A program made the position numbers and the translations under genes. A stretch of 64,000 bases of DNA, taken from assembly GCA_027482225.1 (NCBI GenBank), contig JAIXWD010000020.1, positions 124,001 through 188,000 on the forward strand, read 5' to 3'. The DNA comes from Bacteroidota bacterium. Its GTDB lineage: Bacteria > Bacteroidota > Bacteroidia > UKL13-3. The notes under the pieces are model-generated. The model saw only the letters and a list, made by a program, of their open reading frames with translations. It ran no database searches and was not told where the DNA came from. Of this stretch, positions 39,959-50,674 are shown piece after piece. Position 1 is the first letter of the stretch. Each line of letters begins with the position of its first letter.

Positions 39959-40517
39959 ATGCTTTAAGTTTTTCGTATAGTTTTGAAATAGGTAAGCCCA
40001 TTACATTGTAAAAACAACCGTTAATTTTTTCTACAGCAACATATCCAAACCAATCTTGAATACCATAGCTACCTGCCTTATCAAAGGGTTTGTAAGTTTT
40101 GATGTAGTGCCATATTTCTGCATCACTTAATGGTTTTATCTTAACTTCACTGCAATCAAAAAACGCCATATTTTGGGTTGATGTTTTGATGCAAACTCCT
40201 GTATAAACTTGATGCGTGGTTCCACAAATTTCTTTTAGCATATTGTAAGCCTCCTGCTCACTTTCTGGTTTGTTCAATACATGATTATTTACCCATACAA
40301 TGGTGTCAGCAGTAATCAATACTTCTTGTTCTGATATGTCTTTTGGATATGCGTTTGCTTTTTTTTCAGCTAAATATAAGGCAATTTCTTCACCTTTCAG
40401 ATGTTCGGGAAATGTCTCGTCAACTTCGTATGTAAATACCTCATATGCTAATTCTAAACCTTTAATTAATTCTTGCCTACGAGGCGATTTAGATGCCAAG
40501 ATTATTTTTTTATTCAT
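39951..40517 (-). CDS. maf: Maf-family nucleotide pyrophosphatase (start revised to MNKKIILASKSPRRQEL)
   Basis: IILASKSPRRQELIKGL; VLITADTIVW; YGIQDWFGYVAVEKINGCFYNVMGLPI. Confidence 0.95.
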   Translation of the reverse strand: MNKKIILASKSPRRQELIKGLELAYEVFTYEVDETFPEHLKGEEIALYLAEKKANAYPKDISEQEVLITADTIVWVNNHVLNKPESEQEAYNMLKEICGTTHQVYTGVCIKTSTQNMAFFDCSEVKIKPLSDAEIWHYIKTYKPFDKAGSYGIQDWFGYVAVEKINGCFYNVMGLPISKLYEKLKAFK

Positions 40518-40980
40518 GATGGTAGGGTTCACCTTTAATAATAGTAAATGCGCGGTAAAGTTGTTCAATAAAAATTAATCTTATCAATTGGTGTGAGAAC
40601 GTCATTTGTGATAAAGATACTTTTGTATTGGCCCTTGTATAAACTTCATCACTAAAGCCATATGCACCTCCAATAATAAAAACCATATGAGCTTGGTGTA
40701 ATGAAAGCTTTTGTAAATAATCAGCAAATGCAGTTGATGTATATTCTTTACCGTTTTCATCAAGTAAAATCACAAAATCGGTTGGTGCCAATTTCTTCAA
40801 TAACACTTCACCTTCATTTTTTTTTATTTGGTTAATGTCATTTGTTTTTAAACGCGTAGGCAATTCAAACAATAGACTTTCAAACTTGCAGTAATGTTTT
40901 AATCTTGTAGCAAATTCATCAAATCCTGTATCAACAAACTTAAAATGGGTTTTGCCTAATTGTAGCAATGTAATTTTCAT
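40510..40980 (-). CDS. rlmH: 23S rRNA (pseudouridine1915-N3)-methyltransferase
   Basis: FVILLDENGKEYTSTAFADYLQ; MVFIIGGAYGFSDEVY; LSQMTFSHQLIRLIFIEQLYRAFTIIKGEPYHHE. Confidence 0.97.
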   Translation of the reverse strand: MKITLLQLGKTHFKFVDTGFDEFATRLKHYCKFESLLFELPTRLKTNDINQIKKNEGEVLLKKLAPTDFVILLDENGKEYTSTAFADYLQKLSLHQAHMVFIIGGAYGFSDEVYTRANTKVSLSQMTFSHQLIRLIFIEQLYRAFTIIKGEPYHHE

Positions 40981-41052
40981 TCACTTCAAATGTAATAATT
41001 CGGTATCATTCCAAATATTGTATTATTCAGTTGGAATTAAATGGAATAACAT

Positions 41053-41086
41053 AAAAAAGAGGCTACCTTATTGGTAACCTCTTTTT
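41053..41086 (-). terminator. clpC terminator
   Basis: AAAAAGAGGCTACC-ttatt-GGTAACCTCTTTTT. Confidence 0.8.
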
Positions 41087-41088
41087 AC

Positions 41089-43641
41089 TTACTCTGGATT
41101 AACCGGAGGGGTATCTTTTTTCTTTCGTGGTTCTTTCTTTTTTACCACATTAATTTTCAGTTCTTCTGCATTGGTTTCTTTATTGTAATCAATTTCAATA
41201 ACAGCACCTTCCATGCTTTCTCCTTTTAATAATTCTTCTGCAACTGGATCTTCAACAAAACGTTGTATGGTGCGAGATAAAGGACGAGCACCCATATCTG
41301 GGTCGAAACCTTTTTCTGCTAAGAAATCTTTAGCTACATCAGTTATTTTAAAGGTAAAGCCAAGTTCCTCAACACGCTTGACTAATTTCTCTAAGTTTAA
41401 ATCAAGTATTTTATGAATTGATTCTCTATCAAGTTGGTTAAATACAATCACATCATCAATACGGTTTAAAAATTCAGGAGAGAAAAAACGTTTCAATGCG
41501 TTTTCAATCACAATTTTTGTATTGGCATCTGCTTGAGCTTGTTTACTTGGCGTGCTAAAACCTACACCTGCACCAAATTCTTTCAATTGGCGGCTACCAA
41601 TGTTTGATGTCATTATGATGATGGTATTTCTAAAATCAACTTTACGACCTAAGCTATCGGTAACAAAGCCTTCATCCAATACTTGAAGTAAGATGTTAAA
41701 TACATCAGGATGTGCTTTTTCAATTTCATCAAGTAAAACTACTGCGTATGGTTTTCTTCTGATTTTTTCAGTTAACTGCCCGCCTTCTTCATAACCAATG
41801 TATCCTGGAGGCGCTCCAACCAATCTACTCACGGCAAACTTCTCCATGTATTCACTCATATCAATACGAATCATGGCATCATCAGCATCAAACAAGTAGC
41901 GAGCAAGTACTTTGGCCATCTCTGTTTTACCAACTCCTGTTGGCCCTAAAAACACAAATGAACCAATTGGTTTATTCGGATTTTTTAAACCGGCACGTGC
42001 ACGCTGAATGGCTTTGGCTAATTTTTTTATTGCATTATCCTGACCAATTACTTTGCCTTGTAAATCTTCAGGCATACTTAATAATTTTTGGCCTTCACTT
42101 TGCGCAATACGTTTAACAGGCACACCGGTCATCATTGCAATAACCTCCGCAATATCGTTTTCGGTTACCTTATAGCGTTGTTGTTTTGTTTCATCCTCCC
42201 ATTTCACCTTTTCGGTTTCTAGTTGTTCCAATAAGTGTTTCTCCTTATCACGCAACTTAGCAGCCTCTTCGTATTTTTGGCTTTTAACCACTTTATTTTT
42301 CTCTACTTTAATATCTTCAATAGCTTTTTCCAGTTCAAGGATATTTGTAGGAACATGAATATTGCTTATATGCACACGCGCACCTGCTTCATCTAAAACA
42401 TCAATAGCTTTATCAGGTAAATGACGATCGTTGATGTAACGGTTACTTAACTTTACACATGCTTCAATGGCTTCTGCATCATAAATAACATTGTGATGGT
42501 CTTCATATTTATTTTTAATGTTATTTAAAATTTGAACTGTTTCTTCTGGTGTTGTGGGATTAACCAGTACAGATTGAAAGCGTCTTTCTAATGCACCATC
42601 TTTTTCAATATATTGACGGTATTCGTCTAAAGTAGTTGCTCCTATGCACTGTATTTCGCCACGTGCCAAAGCAGGTTTAAACATGTTACTTGCATCTAGG
42701 CTACCGCTTGCTCCACCTGCACCAACAATGGTATGAATTTCATCAATAAACAAAATTACATCAGGTGATTTTTCAAGTTCATTCATCACCGCTTTCATGC
42801 GTTCTTCAAATTGACCGCGGTACTTAGTACCTGCAACTAAACTTGCCAAATCGAGCATAACCACTCGTTTGTTAAACAATACGCGAGAAACTTTGCGTTG
42901 CACAATACGTAAAGCTAAACCTTCGGCAATAGCAGTTTTACCAACGCCTGGCTCACCAATAAGCACAGGATTATTTTTCTTTCTACGACTTAATATTTGC
43001 GATACGCGTTCAATTTCTTTTTCACGTCCAACAATAGGGTCAAGTTTACCTTCCTCAGCACTTTTGGTTAAATCTCTTCCGAAATTATCAAGTACAGGTG
43101 TTTTAGATTTACTGTCTGATTTTCTGGTGGGCTCTGATGGTTTGCGAGGTTCTTCGCGATAAAAATCGTCTTCAGGGCTATCTGAATTCATTTCGTTTTT
43201 TACATCTGAGATGTTATTTTCAACAGCAGACTTAAATATATCGTAGCTAATTCCGTATTGAGATAAAATTTGTGATGCTAAATTATCCTCATCACGCAAT
43301 ACAGAAAGTAGTAAATGCTCAGTTCCTATAATATCTGTTTTAAAAATTTTAGCCTCAAGATAAGTAATCTTGAGTACCTTTTCTGCTTGTTTAGTTAAAG
43401 GAATATTAACCAGATTGGTGTTGTTATTGGCTGTGCCTTTAATAGCGTCTTCAATAGTTTTTTTCAATCGGATAATGTCCACATCAAGGGCTTTTAAAGT
43501 GCGGATGGCTTTCCCATCACCCTCACGAACCAAACCCAATAAAAGGTGTTCTGTGCCTATGTAATCGTGACCTAATCGTATAGCTTCTTCTCTGCTATAA
43601 CTAATCACATCTTTTACGCGTGGTGAAAATTTAGCTTCCAT
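41089..43641 (-). CDS. clpC: ATP-dependent Clp protease ATP-binding subunit ClpC (start revised to [14 protein letters not shown])
   Basis: Two Clp_N repeats, two AAA+ domains ([33 protein letters not shown]), UVR-like motif between. Confidence 0.96.
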   Translation of the reverse strand: MEAKFSPRVKDVISYSREEAIRLGHDYIGTEHLLLGLVREGDGKAIRTLKALDVDIIRLKKTIEDAIKGTANNNTNLVNIPLTKQAEKVLKITYLEAKIFKTDIIGTEHLLLSVLRDEDNLASQILSQYGISYDIFKSAVENNISDVKNEMNSDSPEDDFYREEPRKPSEPTRKSDSKSKTPVLDNFGRDLTKSAEEGKLDPIVGREKEIERVSQILSRRKKNNPVLIGEPGVGKTAIAEGLALRIVQRKVSRVLFNKRVVMLDLASLVAGTKYRGQFEERMKAVMNELEKSPDVILFIDEIHTIVGAGGASGSLDASNMFKPALARGEIQCIGATTLDEYRQYIEKDGALERRFQSVLVNPTTPEETVQILNNIKNKYEDHHNVIYDAEAIEACVKLSNRYINDRHLPDKAIDVLDEAGARVHISNIHVPTNILELEKAIEDIKVEKNKVVKSQKYEEAAKLRDKEKHLLEQLETEKVKWEDETKQQRYKVTENDIAEVIAMMTGVPVKRIAQSEGQKLLSMPEDLQGKVIGQDNAIKKLAKAIQRARAGLKNPNKPIGSFVFLGPTGVGKTEMAKVLARYLFDADDAMIRIDMSEYMEKFAVSRLVGAPPGYIGYEEGGQLTEKIRRKPYAVVLLDEIEKAHPDVFNILLQVLDEGFVTDSLGRKVDFRNTIIIMTSNIGSRQLKEFGAGVGFSTPSKQAQADANTKIVIENALKRFFSPEFLNRIDDVIVFNQLDRESIHKILDLNLEKLVKRVEELGFTFKITDVAKDFLAEKGFDPDMGARPLSRTIQRFVEDPVAEELLKGESMEGAVIEIDYNKETNAEELKINVVKKKEPRKKKDTPPVNPE

Positions 43642-43872
43642 AATATGTTTCCTCCAACTCTTTAAATTGTTGTTGCTGCAATTCAAATATAATTCCAATT
43701 ATGTTACAACGCAATGTTGTCATAAAAAGGTTTAAACAATAATACTAACGTTGTCTACTACTTTTAAAACTTGACTTATTGGCTTAAAAAGTGACACTTT
43801 TAAATATCTAACCATTACGAATATTTTGTTTAGGTCTAGAAAAGTGTGGTTAGTAGTTTATTGTTGTTCAGT

Positions 43873-44547
43873 TTATTTCTGCTTTAATTTCTTGTAAAAT
43901 ACTGTTTTAAATTTTTCTAATTTAGGTTTGATAACAACTCTGCAGTAGCCTTCTTCTCCATTTTGGTTGTAATAATTTTGATGGTAATCTTCTGCTACGT
44001 AAAACGTTTGTAAAGGACTTACTTCTGTTACTATAGGAGAATCAAATACCTTTGCAGCTGTTAATTGTTCAATTACTTTTTCTGCTTCTATTTTTTGTTC
44101 ATCATTATGGTAAAAAATCACTGAACGGTATTGTGTGCCCTTATCTGCACCTTGTTGGTTAAGTGTAGTTGGGTCATGGCTCATAAATAAGGCCTGAAGC
44201 AAATCGTTGTAAGTTATTTTTTGTGGGTTGTATACGATTCGGCAAACTTCTGCATGTCCTGTATTACCATAGCAAATCTCACGATATGTTGGATTCGGCA
44301 CATTACCTCCGCAATAACCGCTTATTACAGTATCTACTCCCTCCAATTGTTGGAATACGGCTTCCACGCACCAAAAACATCCTGCACCAAAAGTGGCAGT
44401 GGCTGAATCTGGCTTATTTATGTTGTTATTCATGGTTTGTTTTGTTATGATTTTAGGGTTGGTATTTGATTTATTTTTACCACATGCAGCAAAAGTACCT
44501 ATGGTAAATAGGGTAACCAATATTAGGTCTTTATTTATTGATTTCAT
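43873..44547 (-). CDS. msrA: Peptide methionine sulfoxide reductase A, lipoprotein-like N-terminus
   Basis: TATFGAGCFWCVEAVFQQLEGVDTVISGYCGG; HAEVCRIVYNP; N-term TFAACGKN. Confidence 0.96.
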   Translation of the reverse strand: MKSINKDLILVTLFTIGTFAACGKNKSNTNPKIITKQTMNNNINKPDSATATFGAGCFWCVEAVFQQLEGVDTVISGYCGGNVPNPTYREICYGNTGHAEVCRIVYNPQKITYNDLLQALFMSHDPTTLNQQGADKGTQYRSVIFYHNDEQKIEAEKVIEQLTAAKVFDSPIVTEVSPLQTFYVAEDYHQNYYNQNGEEGYCRVVIKPKLEKFKTVFYKKLKQK

Positions 44548-44618
44548 ACTAATACAACAATTGCTATTGATTAATGTTTAAATGCATTAAGGTAAAGGTA
44601 TTTTATTAAGTTTGTGGT

Positions 44619-45185
44619 GTGATAAAAAGACAGATTATTATATTAATGAGTTGTTTTATTTTTTTGGGTTTTTCTGCTCAAAACAATACCTCTGATATTC
44701 CTCTCCTAGATTTAAAAGGGAATTTAATCAAGTTAAATCAACTACATAATTATAAAGCTACTGTTATTTTCTTTTTATCTCCCGAATGCCCACTTTGTCA
44801 GAGTTATACGCTTACTATCAATCAACTTATTAAAAAGTATAACGGAAAACCCATTCAGTTTATTGGGGTTATTCCTTCTAATGATTTTTCGGTTGATGAT
44901 ATTTTAAATTATAAGCGTAGTTATAAATTAAGCCTGAATTTAGTGCGCGATACAAAAAGTTTAATGGCTAAAAAGCTTGGCGCAACCATAACTCCAGAGG
45001 TTTTTTTATTAGGTAAAACTGGTGTTATTAAATATAGTGGTAGGATTGATAATTGGGCTTTTGATTTGGGTAAGAAAAGGTCTGTAATAACTGAGCATAA
45101 TCTGATTGACGCCATAGAAGCTGTTCTTCAAAATAAATCTGTTAAAATTAAAAAAGCTAAAGCTGTAGGATGTTTTATCGAGTAG
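44619..45185 (+). CDS. Redoxin/TlpA-like thioredoxin-fold protein
   Basis: ATVIFFLSPECPLCQSYTLTINQL; ITPEVFLLGKTGVIKYSGRIDN. Confidence 0.85.
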   Translation: MIKRQIIILMSCFIFLGFSAQNNTSDIPLLDLKGNLIKLNQLHNYKATVIFFLSPECPLCQSYTLTINQLIKKYNGKPIQFIGVIPSNDFSVDDILNYKRSYKLSLNLVRDTKSLMAKKLGATITPEVFLLGKTGVIKYSGRIDNWAFDLGKKRSVITEHNLIDAIEAVLQNKSVKIKKAKAVGCFIE

Positions 45186-46555
45186 AGAATTTTCGCATAT
45201 TATTTTTTATGTTCATTGGCCTATTATTGTTTAGTTGTAATGGGCAAACCTCATCAATTAAGGAGGTTAAAGGTCCAGTAACTTTTGCCGAACATATTGC
45301 GCCCATTATTTATACTAACTGTACAAAATGCCATCAAAAAGGAGAGGCAGGGCCATTCACTCTCACATCATACTATGATGTTGCCAAACGAGCCAAACTT
45401 ATTAGGTATGTCACCGAACACCGCATTATGCCACCTTGGCCTGCAGATCCTACCTATAGTAATTTTGCAAACGAACTGTATTTAACTGATGCACAAATTA
45501 ATTTAATTAAGCGTTGGGTTGATGATGGATTACTTGCGGGGGATACCATAAATTTAAAGGTTCCTGAGCTAGTTGGTACAGATTTACAGTTGGGTACTCC
45601 TGATTTAATTGTAAGGTTACCTAAATTGAAAATACCTGGTAACAATACAGATTTATTTACTGTAATAAAGATACCATATGAAATTAAGCAAGATACTTTT
45701 GTAAGGGCTATAGAGTTTGTATGTGGAAATAAACAATTGGTTCATCACATGAATGGTCATTTGGTGCAATTTGATGCAAGAAAAAAACAAAATATAAATG
45801 AAGGTAAAAGTTGGGTAAATCAAAACAAAACTCAAAGTAATCAAATACATCGCGAGTTGGGTTTGCTTCATGATGATGGAACATATCCTACGTTAACACC
45901 TAGCGTAAGTAATTATTTACCGGGTTCACTTTTTAGCCTATATCCAAAAGAAATTGGAGGGTATAAAATAACTAAAAAGGGCGCATTTTATTTAAATGAT
46001 ATGCACTTTGGGCCAACACCAATTGATGCCTACGACTCTTCTTATTTTAAAATATATTTTAGTGCAACTCCTCCTAAAAGGCCTATTAGTGAGTTTCAAA
46101 TAGGTACATTAGGCATTGCGCCCGTTGTTCCAGATTTAGTTGTACCTCCAAATAAGGTTAAAACGTTTAATATTAAGGCTACCATACCTAATGATATTTC
46201 TATTGTTAGTATTGTGCCGCACATGCATCTTATTGGAAAGAGTTTTTTAGCATATGCCATCAAACCAAGTGGTGATACCATCCCGTTAATCAGGATAAAT
46301 AATTGGGATTTTAGATGGCAGTACTTTTATCAATTTAAAACGTTATTAAAACTGTCTCGAGGAACAATTATATACGTAGAAGGTGTTTATGATAACACAG
46401 CATCAAATCCAAATAACCCTTTTAGCCCTCCAAAAGAGATTAGAGAGCGAGAAGGAAGTATGAAAACCACAGACGAGATGTTTCAATTAATTATTACATA
46501 TGTTCCTTATCAGGTAGGAGATGAAAACATAAGCCTAGAAAATATAACTCCTTAA
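45170..46555 (+). CDS. Lipoprotein with heme-binding CxxCH and copper type II monooxygenase-like C-terminal region
   Basis: HIAPIIYTNCTKCHQKGEAGPFTLTSY; IMPPWPADPTYSNF; HHMNGHLVQFD; HMHLIGKSF. Confidence 0.8.
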   Translation: MFYRVENFRILFFMFIGLLLFSCNGQTSSIKEVKGPVTFAEHIAPIIYTNCTKCHQKGEAGPFTLTSYYDVAKRAKLIRYVTEHRIMPPWPADPTYSNFANELYLTDAQINLIKRWVDDGLLAGDTINLKVPELVGTDLQLGTPDLIVRLPKLKIPGNNTDLFTVIKIPYEIKQDTFVRAIEFVCGNKQLVHHMNGHLVQFDARKKQNINEGKSWVNQNKTQSNQIHRELGLLHDDGTYPTLTPSVSNYLPGSLFSLYPKEIGGYKITKKGAFYLNDMHFGPTPIDAYDSSYFKIYFSATPPKRPISEFQIGTLGIAPVVPDLVVPPNKVKTFNIKATIPNDISIVSIVPHMHLIGKSFLAYAIKPSGDTIPLIRINNWDFRWQYFYQFKTLLKLSRGTIIYVEGVYDNTASNPNNPFSPPKEIREREGSMKTTDEMFQLIITYVPYQVGDENISLENITP

Positions 46556-46581
46556 CAAGATTGTGAAATGAATTAAGCATA

Positions 46582-46615
46582 AAAAAGGCCTAACAAGAAT
46601 TTGTTAGGCCTTTTT
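46582..46615. terminator. Bidirectional terminator
   Basis: AAAAAGGCCTAACAA-GAA-TTTGTTAGGCCTTTTT. Confidence 0.85.
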
Positions 46616-46635
46616 GGTAAAAGTTCTATTAGTTT

Positions 46636-46899
46636 TTATGCTTCTGCAAGAGGAGCAACCGAAACGTACGATCTGTTATCAGCTTTCTTTTTGAAAACTA
46701 CCTTTCCGTTGATAAGAGCAAATAAGGTATGGTCTTTACCAATGCCTACATTGTTACCTGGATGATGTTTTGTTCCACGTTGGCGAACGATAATGTTACC
46801 GGCTGTAGCAAACTGACCACCGAAAATTTTCACGCCAAGACGCTTACTATGCGACTCGCGACCGTTCTTTGAACTACCAACACCTTTTTTGTGTGCCAT
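46636..46899 (-). CDS. rpmA: 50S ribosomal protein L27
   Basis: [52 protein letters not shown]. Confidence 0.98.
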   Translation of the reverse strand: MAHKKGVGSSKNGRESHSKRLGVKIFGGQFATAGNIIVRQRGTKHHPGNNVGIGKDHTLFALINGKVVFKKKADNRSYVSVAPLAEA

Positions 46900-46933
46900 T
46901 GTATTTAGTTATTAATCGGTTTAAAATTAAAAA

Positions 46934-47245
46934 TTAAGCGTTAATCGCTTCGATTTGGATTTTAGTAAAAGATTGACGGTGACCGTTTTTCTTTCTGTAA
47001 CCTTTTCTACGTTTCTTTTTGAAAACGATTACTTTGTCGCCTTTACAGTGTGTTAACACTTTGGCTTTAACATTAGCATTGGCTACAGAAGGAGCCCCTA
47101 CTTTTACTGATCCGTTGTTGCTTAAAAGCAACACATTGTTAAGTTCAATGCTGGCGCCTTCCTCTTGTTGTAACCTATGTACATAAAGAGTTTGGTCTTT
47201 TTCTACTTTGAACTGTTGGCCAGCGATTTCCACTATTGCAAACAT
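46934..47245 (-). CDS. rplU: 50S ribosomal protein L21
   Basis: MFAIVEIAGQQFKVEKDQTLYVHRL...KKKRRKGYRKKNGHRQSFTKIQIEAI. Confidence 0.98.
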   Translation of the reverse strand: MFAIVEIAGQQFKVEKDQTLYVHRLQQEEGASIELNNVLLLSNNGSVKVGAPSVANANVKAKVLTHCKGDKVIVFKKKRRKGYRKKNGHRQSFTKIQIEAINA

Positions 47246-47641
47246 GTTTGTATAAAATTATATTGTTAAAAGGACGGCAAAGATATGCCTATTTCAAAGA
47301 ATTACAAGTGTAATGGTTAAAAAAACCGAAATAACTTTTCAATTGTGCCAAAACTGAGTATTTGTATCGGATTTTATTTAAAAATTAACTTAAAATTATA
47401 TGATATTCACTTACAAGAATAGTACTTTTAACTTTAATAGTTGTTTTTTTTATTTTGTTGATTAACAGTTAAATGCCTTACTTCATTCAATTGTTTATGC
47501 CCTTTTTTAAATTTTGGGAGCAAAGTTCATAGATGCTAAAGTTTAACTAGTTTCTTTTTTAAGCCAATTTACTGATAAAAATTAGGATCATTTACTCAAC
47601 TATCCTTTCGTAGGTCGCACAATTTGTCATAACTTGCAATT

Positions 47642-47980
47642 ATGGAAAATCAACCTAAAGAAGCCTTTAACGAAATTGTAGATCACCTTCAAGATTATTT
47701 AGAAACTCAAAAGGAGATTATTAAACTAAATACTGTAAAACACGGGAGTACTGCTGCTGGGAATATGGTAGCTTTTACTTTGTTGGCTATGTTTTTATTG
47801 GTAACTTATCTCTTTTTAAACGTGGCCTTGGCTCTTTTCTTTGCAACATCAATCGGGTTATTTCAATCATTTTTAGTGGTAGGAGGGGGTAATTTACTGG
47901 TTGCTATTTTAGTTTATTTGTTACGAAATACATTGGTGGTGCGTCCAATTCAAAGTTTAATCATTAAGCTAACAACTTAA
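47642..47980 (+). CDS. Phage-holin-superfamily-like small membrane protein
   Basis: Two hydrophobic hairpin segments, charged N-terminus. Confidence 0.6.
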   Translation: MENQPKEAFNEIVDHLQDYLETQKEIIKLNTVKHGSTAAGNMVAFTLLAMFLLVTYLFLNVALALFFATSIGLFQSFLVVGGGNLLVAILVYLLRNTLVVRPIQSLIIKLTT

Positions 47981-47984
47981 TAAT

Positions 47985-48431
47985 ATGGCAAAAAATATAA
48001 TTGAATTAGAAAAACAGTTATTGCTTTTAGAAATTAAAAAAGAAGAGCAAGTAAAGCAACTAAAGGCCGATTTTTCAGTCTTGGTTGATGCCATGAAACC
48101 TGCTAATATCATTAAACGGGGATTTAGTGAGTTAATTGGCGGAGATAAATCTGCCTCGGTTAATCCATTAGTTGGCGGTATAGCTAGTTTTGCTGGGACT
48201 TTCCTATTAGAAGAATTTTTATTTAAGCGTACTGGTTTTTTCTACCGAGTACTAACTAGTGTTTTGGCAAGTGGAATGTTTCAAGATTTAGTTAAAGGGG
48301 AAGACTCTTTGTTAAAGAAATGGGCAATAAAATTAAAAGATAGGTTTAAAAACACAACCACTGATTCTTTGATTGACGAAGATCATAACCATAATGAAGA
48401 AACCTGGCCTGAATCATCCTCAGCTAAATAA
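47985..48431 (+). CDS. Hypothetical protein
   Basis: 5-nt gap from preceding gene, same strand. Confidence 0.6.
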   Translation: MAKNIIELEKQLLLLEIKKEEQVKQLKADFSVLVDAMKPANIIKRGFSELIGGDKSASVNPLVGGIASFAGTFLLEEFLFKRTGFFYRVLTSVLASGMFQDLVKGEDSLLKKWAIKLKDRFKNTTTDSLIDEDHNHNEETWPESSSAK

Positions 48432-48505
48432 TTGATGGCTTTTCTGTTTTAGTTAAATGGCTAAAATGATTGCCGAAAACTTGTGGATAGCGAATAGCGT
48501 TTGTA

Positions 48506-49570
48506 ATGTACTTTGCCAACATGAGCATGGATTTTTTTATCAGTAATCTTGAGCAATTAAGTGTACATGAAGTTGGCAATAAAAATAATGGCGGACAGCT
48601 GTATGCTTCCGCGGAGAGTATAGAGGTTGATGATGAAAGTTTGGTTGCATTGCTTCAACATTATTTCTTTAAGCCATTCACAAATCAAGAGTTTTGGCAG
48701 TTTACATCCAGCAATGAAGATGTGAGTTTGAATCCTATTTATTCCTTTGCACAACAAATTTTTAATCAAACATCTTCTTTTCATTTACAAAGTATAAATA
48801 TTGCAAAACACTTGTTTGAGTGCACCAATCATCCAAATATAAAAGATGGCGATTTGTATGTTGCACATATTAGTCATGTGAAGTTGGGTGATGAAATGTG
48901 TGACGCCATAGGAATATTTAAATCAGAACACAAAGAGCCTTTTTTAAAAGCAAAACGAAAGGGTAAAGTATACGCTATAAATGGAGATGAAGGCATTAAT
49001 ATTGATAAGTTAGATAAGGGTTGTATTATTTTAAAGCTTAATGAAGAACAGGGCTATAAAATAGCTATTGTTGATAAGGCTGGCCGTGGGGTGGAGGCTT
49101 CCTATTGGAAGGATGATTTTTTACAAATTAAAACCTGTGTAGACGATTACAACTATACTCGTAATTTTTTAAACGTAGCAAAAGCATATGTTACTCAAAA
49201 ACTTACAGAAGAGTTTGAGGTAACCAAAGCCGATCAGATAGATTTGCTTAACAAGTCAGTAAATTATTTCAAGGAAAATGAACATTTTGTGGCTGAAGAT
49301 TTCGCTGCTTCAGTATTTGAGGATAGTACAGTGATAAACTCATTCAACTCTTTTAAACAAACGATGCAAACTGATGGCGATTTAGACATGGCCGATGGTT
49401 TTGCTATCAACACCCAAGCTGTAAAAAAACAAGCACGTATTTTTAAAAGTGTTCTAAAATTAGATAAGAATTTTCACATTTATATACATGGCAATCGCAA
49501 TTTGATTGAACGCGGTGAAGACCAAAACGGACGTAAATACTATAAAATATATTACGATAACGAAGAATAA
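48506..49570 (+). CDS. Nucleoid-associated protein (NdpA-like)
   Basis: Length and sequence pattern (SIEVDDESLVALLQHYFFKPF...; C-term RNLIERGEDQNGRKYYKIYYDNEE). Confidence 0.75.
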   Translation: MYFANMSMDFFISNLEQLSVHEVGNKNNGGQLYASAESIEVDDESLVALLQHYFFKPFTNQEFWQFTSSNEDVSLNPIYSFAQQIFNQTSSFHLQSINIAKHLFECTNHPNIKDGDLYVAHISHVKLGDEMCDAIGIFKSEHKEPFLKAKRKGKVYAINGDEGINIDKLDKGCIILKLNEEQGYKIAIVDKAGRGVEASYWKDDFLQIKTCVDDYNYTRNFLNVAKAYVTQKLTEEFEVTKADQIDLLNKSVNYFKENEHFVAEDFAASVFEDSTVINSFNSFKQTMQTDGDLDMADGFAINTQAVKKQARIFKSVLKLDKNFHIYIHGNRNLIERGEDQNGRKYYKIYYDNEE

Positions 49571-49597
49571 AATACAAATAATTCAATTTTAAGGCAT

Positions 49598-49628
49598 AAA
49601 AAAAGTCGTTCAATTGAACGACTTTTTT
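49598..49628. terminator. Bidirectional terminator
   Basis: AAAAAAAGTCGTTCAATTGAACGACTTTTTT perfect palindrome. Confidence 0.85.
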
Positions 49629-50044
49629 ATTTAGTAGAGTGAGATCAGGCAATTTCTAACTTTTTAGAAGGGTATGAATTGGTAGTTGATTTGTGGAAAT
49701 ACATGAATAGGCGAGATGATTAAAATTTCATACCGAGTATAAGTTTTCTTTAACCACATATCCAGCAAAAGCTGATTCTGAAGCATAAATAATAACGGTG
49801 GTAAGACCTGGTAATGTTATCGCCAGTAATAGGTGTATGTAAATAAATTTGGGTAAATTGTTATTTTTGGGAGTAATTAATTTAAAAATACAGCTGTAAT
49901 TGCAAAAAGAATAAAATGAAATAAAGTTTTGCATAGCAGTCCATTATAGTATGGCTAAGCGAAGGTTTGTTTCGTGTATATTCAAGTTATGCGTCATGCT
50001 TATAAGAAACCACTCACTTGAAACAGCCTAATTGAGAAAGAGAA

Positions 50045-50611
50045 ATGATTGAAATAAAAAAATATTTCCAAAAAATGGCTCCTATTTCTGAAAAAGATTG
50101 GGAGTTCTTTTCATCAAAACTTATAAAACGTGAATTTGCCAAAAAATCAATAATTTTAAAAGTAGGTCATAAAGAAAACTACTTATCTTTTATTGAAAAG
50201 GGAATTGTTAGAAAATGTATTCCTCAAGAATTTGATGATTTAACTTTTGAATTTGCATTCATCAATAATTTTGTGTCCGCATATGATTTTTTCTTGACAC
50301 AAGAACCATCAACTTACCAGTTAGAAACCTTAACAGACACTATACTCTGGAGTGTATCGTATAATGACTTAGAAATAATTTATGACAAAACGGAAATTGG
50401 CAATACTATAGGAAGATTGGCAAGCGAAGACCTGTTTATGAAAAAATCTAAGCGAGAATTATCTTTATTAATCCAATCTGCCCAGGAACGTTATTTGAAC
50501 TTATTTACAGAACAGCCTGAATTGTTGCAATTTATTCCATTAAAGTATATAGCCTCTTATATTGGAGTAACGCCACAGGCACTAAGTAGAATAAGGAAAC
50601 GTATTTCTTAA
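50045..50611 (+). CDS. Crp/Fnr family transcriptional regulator
   Basis: cNMP-like fold ENYLSFIEKGIVRKCIP; HTH IPLKYIASYIGVTPQALSRIRKRIS. Confidence 0.9.
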   Translation: MIEIKKYFQKMAPISEKDWEFFSSKLIKREFAKKSIILKVGHKENYLSFIEKGIVRKCIPQEFDDLTFEFAFINNFVSAYDFFLTQEPSTYQLETLTDTILWSVSYNDLEIIYDKTEIGNTIGRLASEDLFMKKSKRELSLLIQSAQERYLNLFTEQPELLQFIPLKYIASYIGVTPQALSRIRKRIS

Positions 50612-50674
50612 CCCAAGTTCATTGTTTGAATTTTAGCTTATTAGCAATTTCCCAACTTATCAAAAAAAAGAGAA

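Noticed and set aside
43741-43860. CTAACG ... GGTTAGTAG pair upstream of clpC as another attC-like site
   Set aside because: Only the outer few bases match; no extended complementary arms and no loop motif like the 18.7-25.1 kb copies.
46934-47400. Ribosomal leader regulatory RNA upstream of rplU
   Set aside because: Intergenic sequence inspected but no convincing L21-leader-like structure identified by eye.
47642-48431. Holin-like protein as evidence of a prophage
   Set aside because: No phage structural, lysis or integrase genes nearby; such small membrane proteins are common non-phage genes.
49728-49934. 68-aa minus-strand ORF as a real gene
   Set aside because: No recognisable domain, flanked by non-coding AT-rich sequence; more likely decayed DNA.
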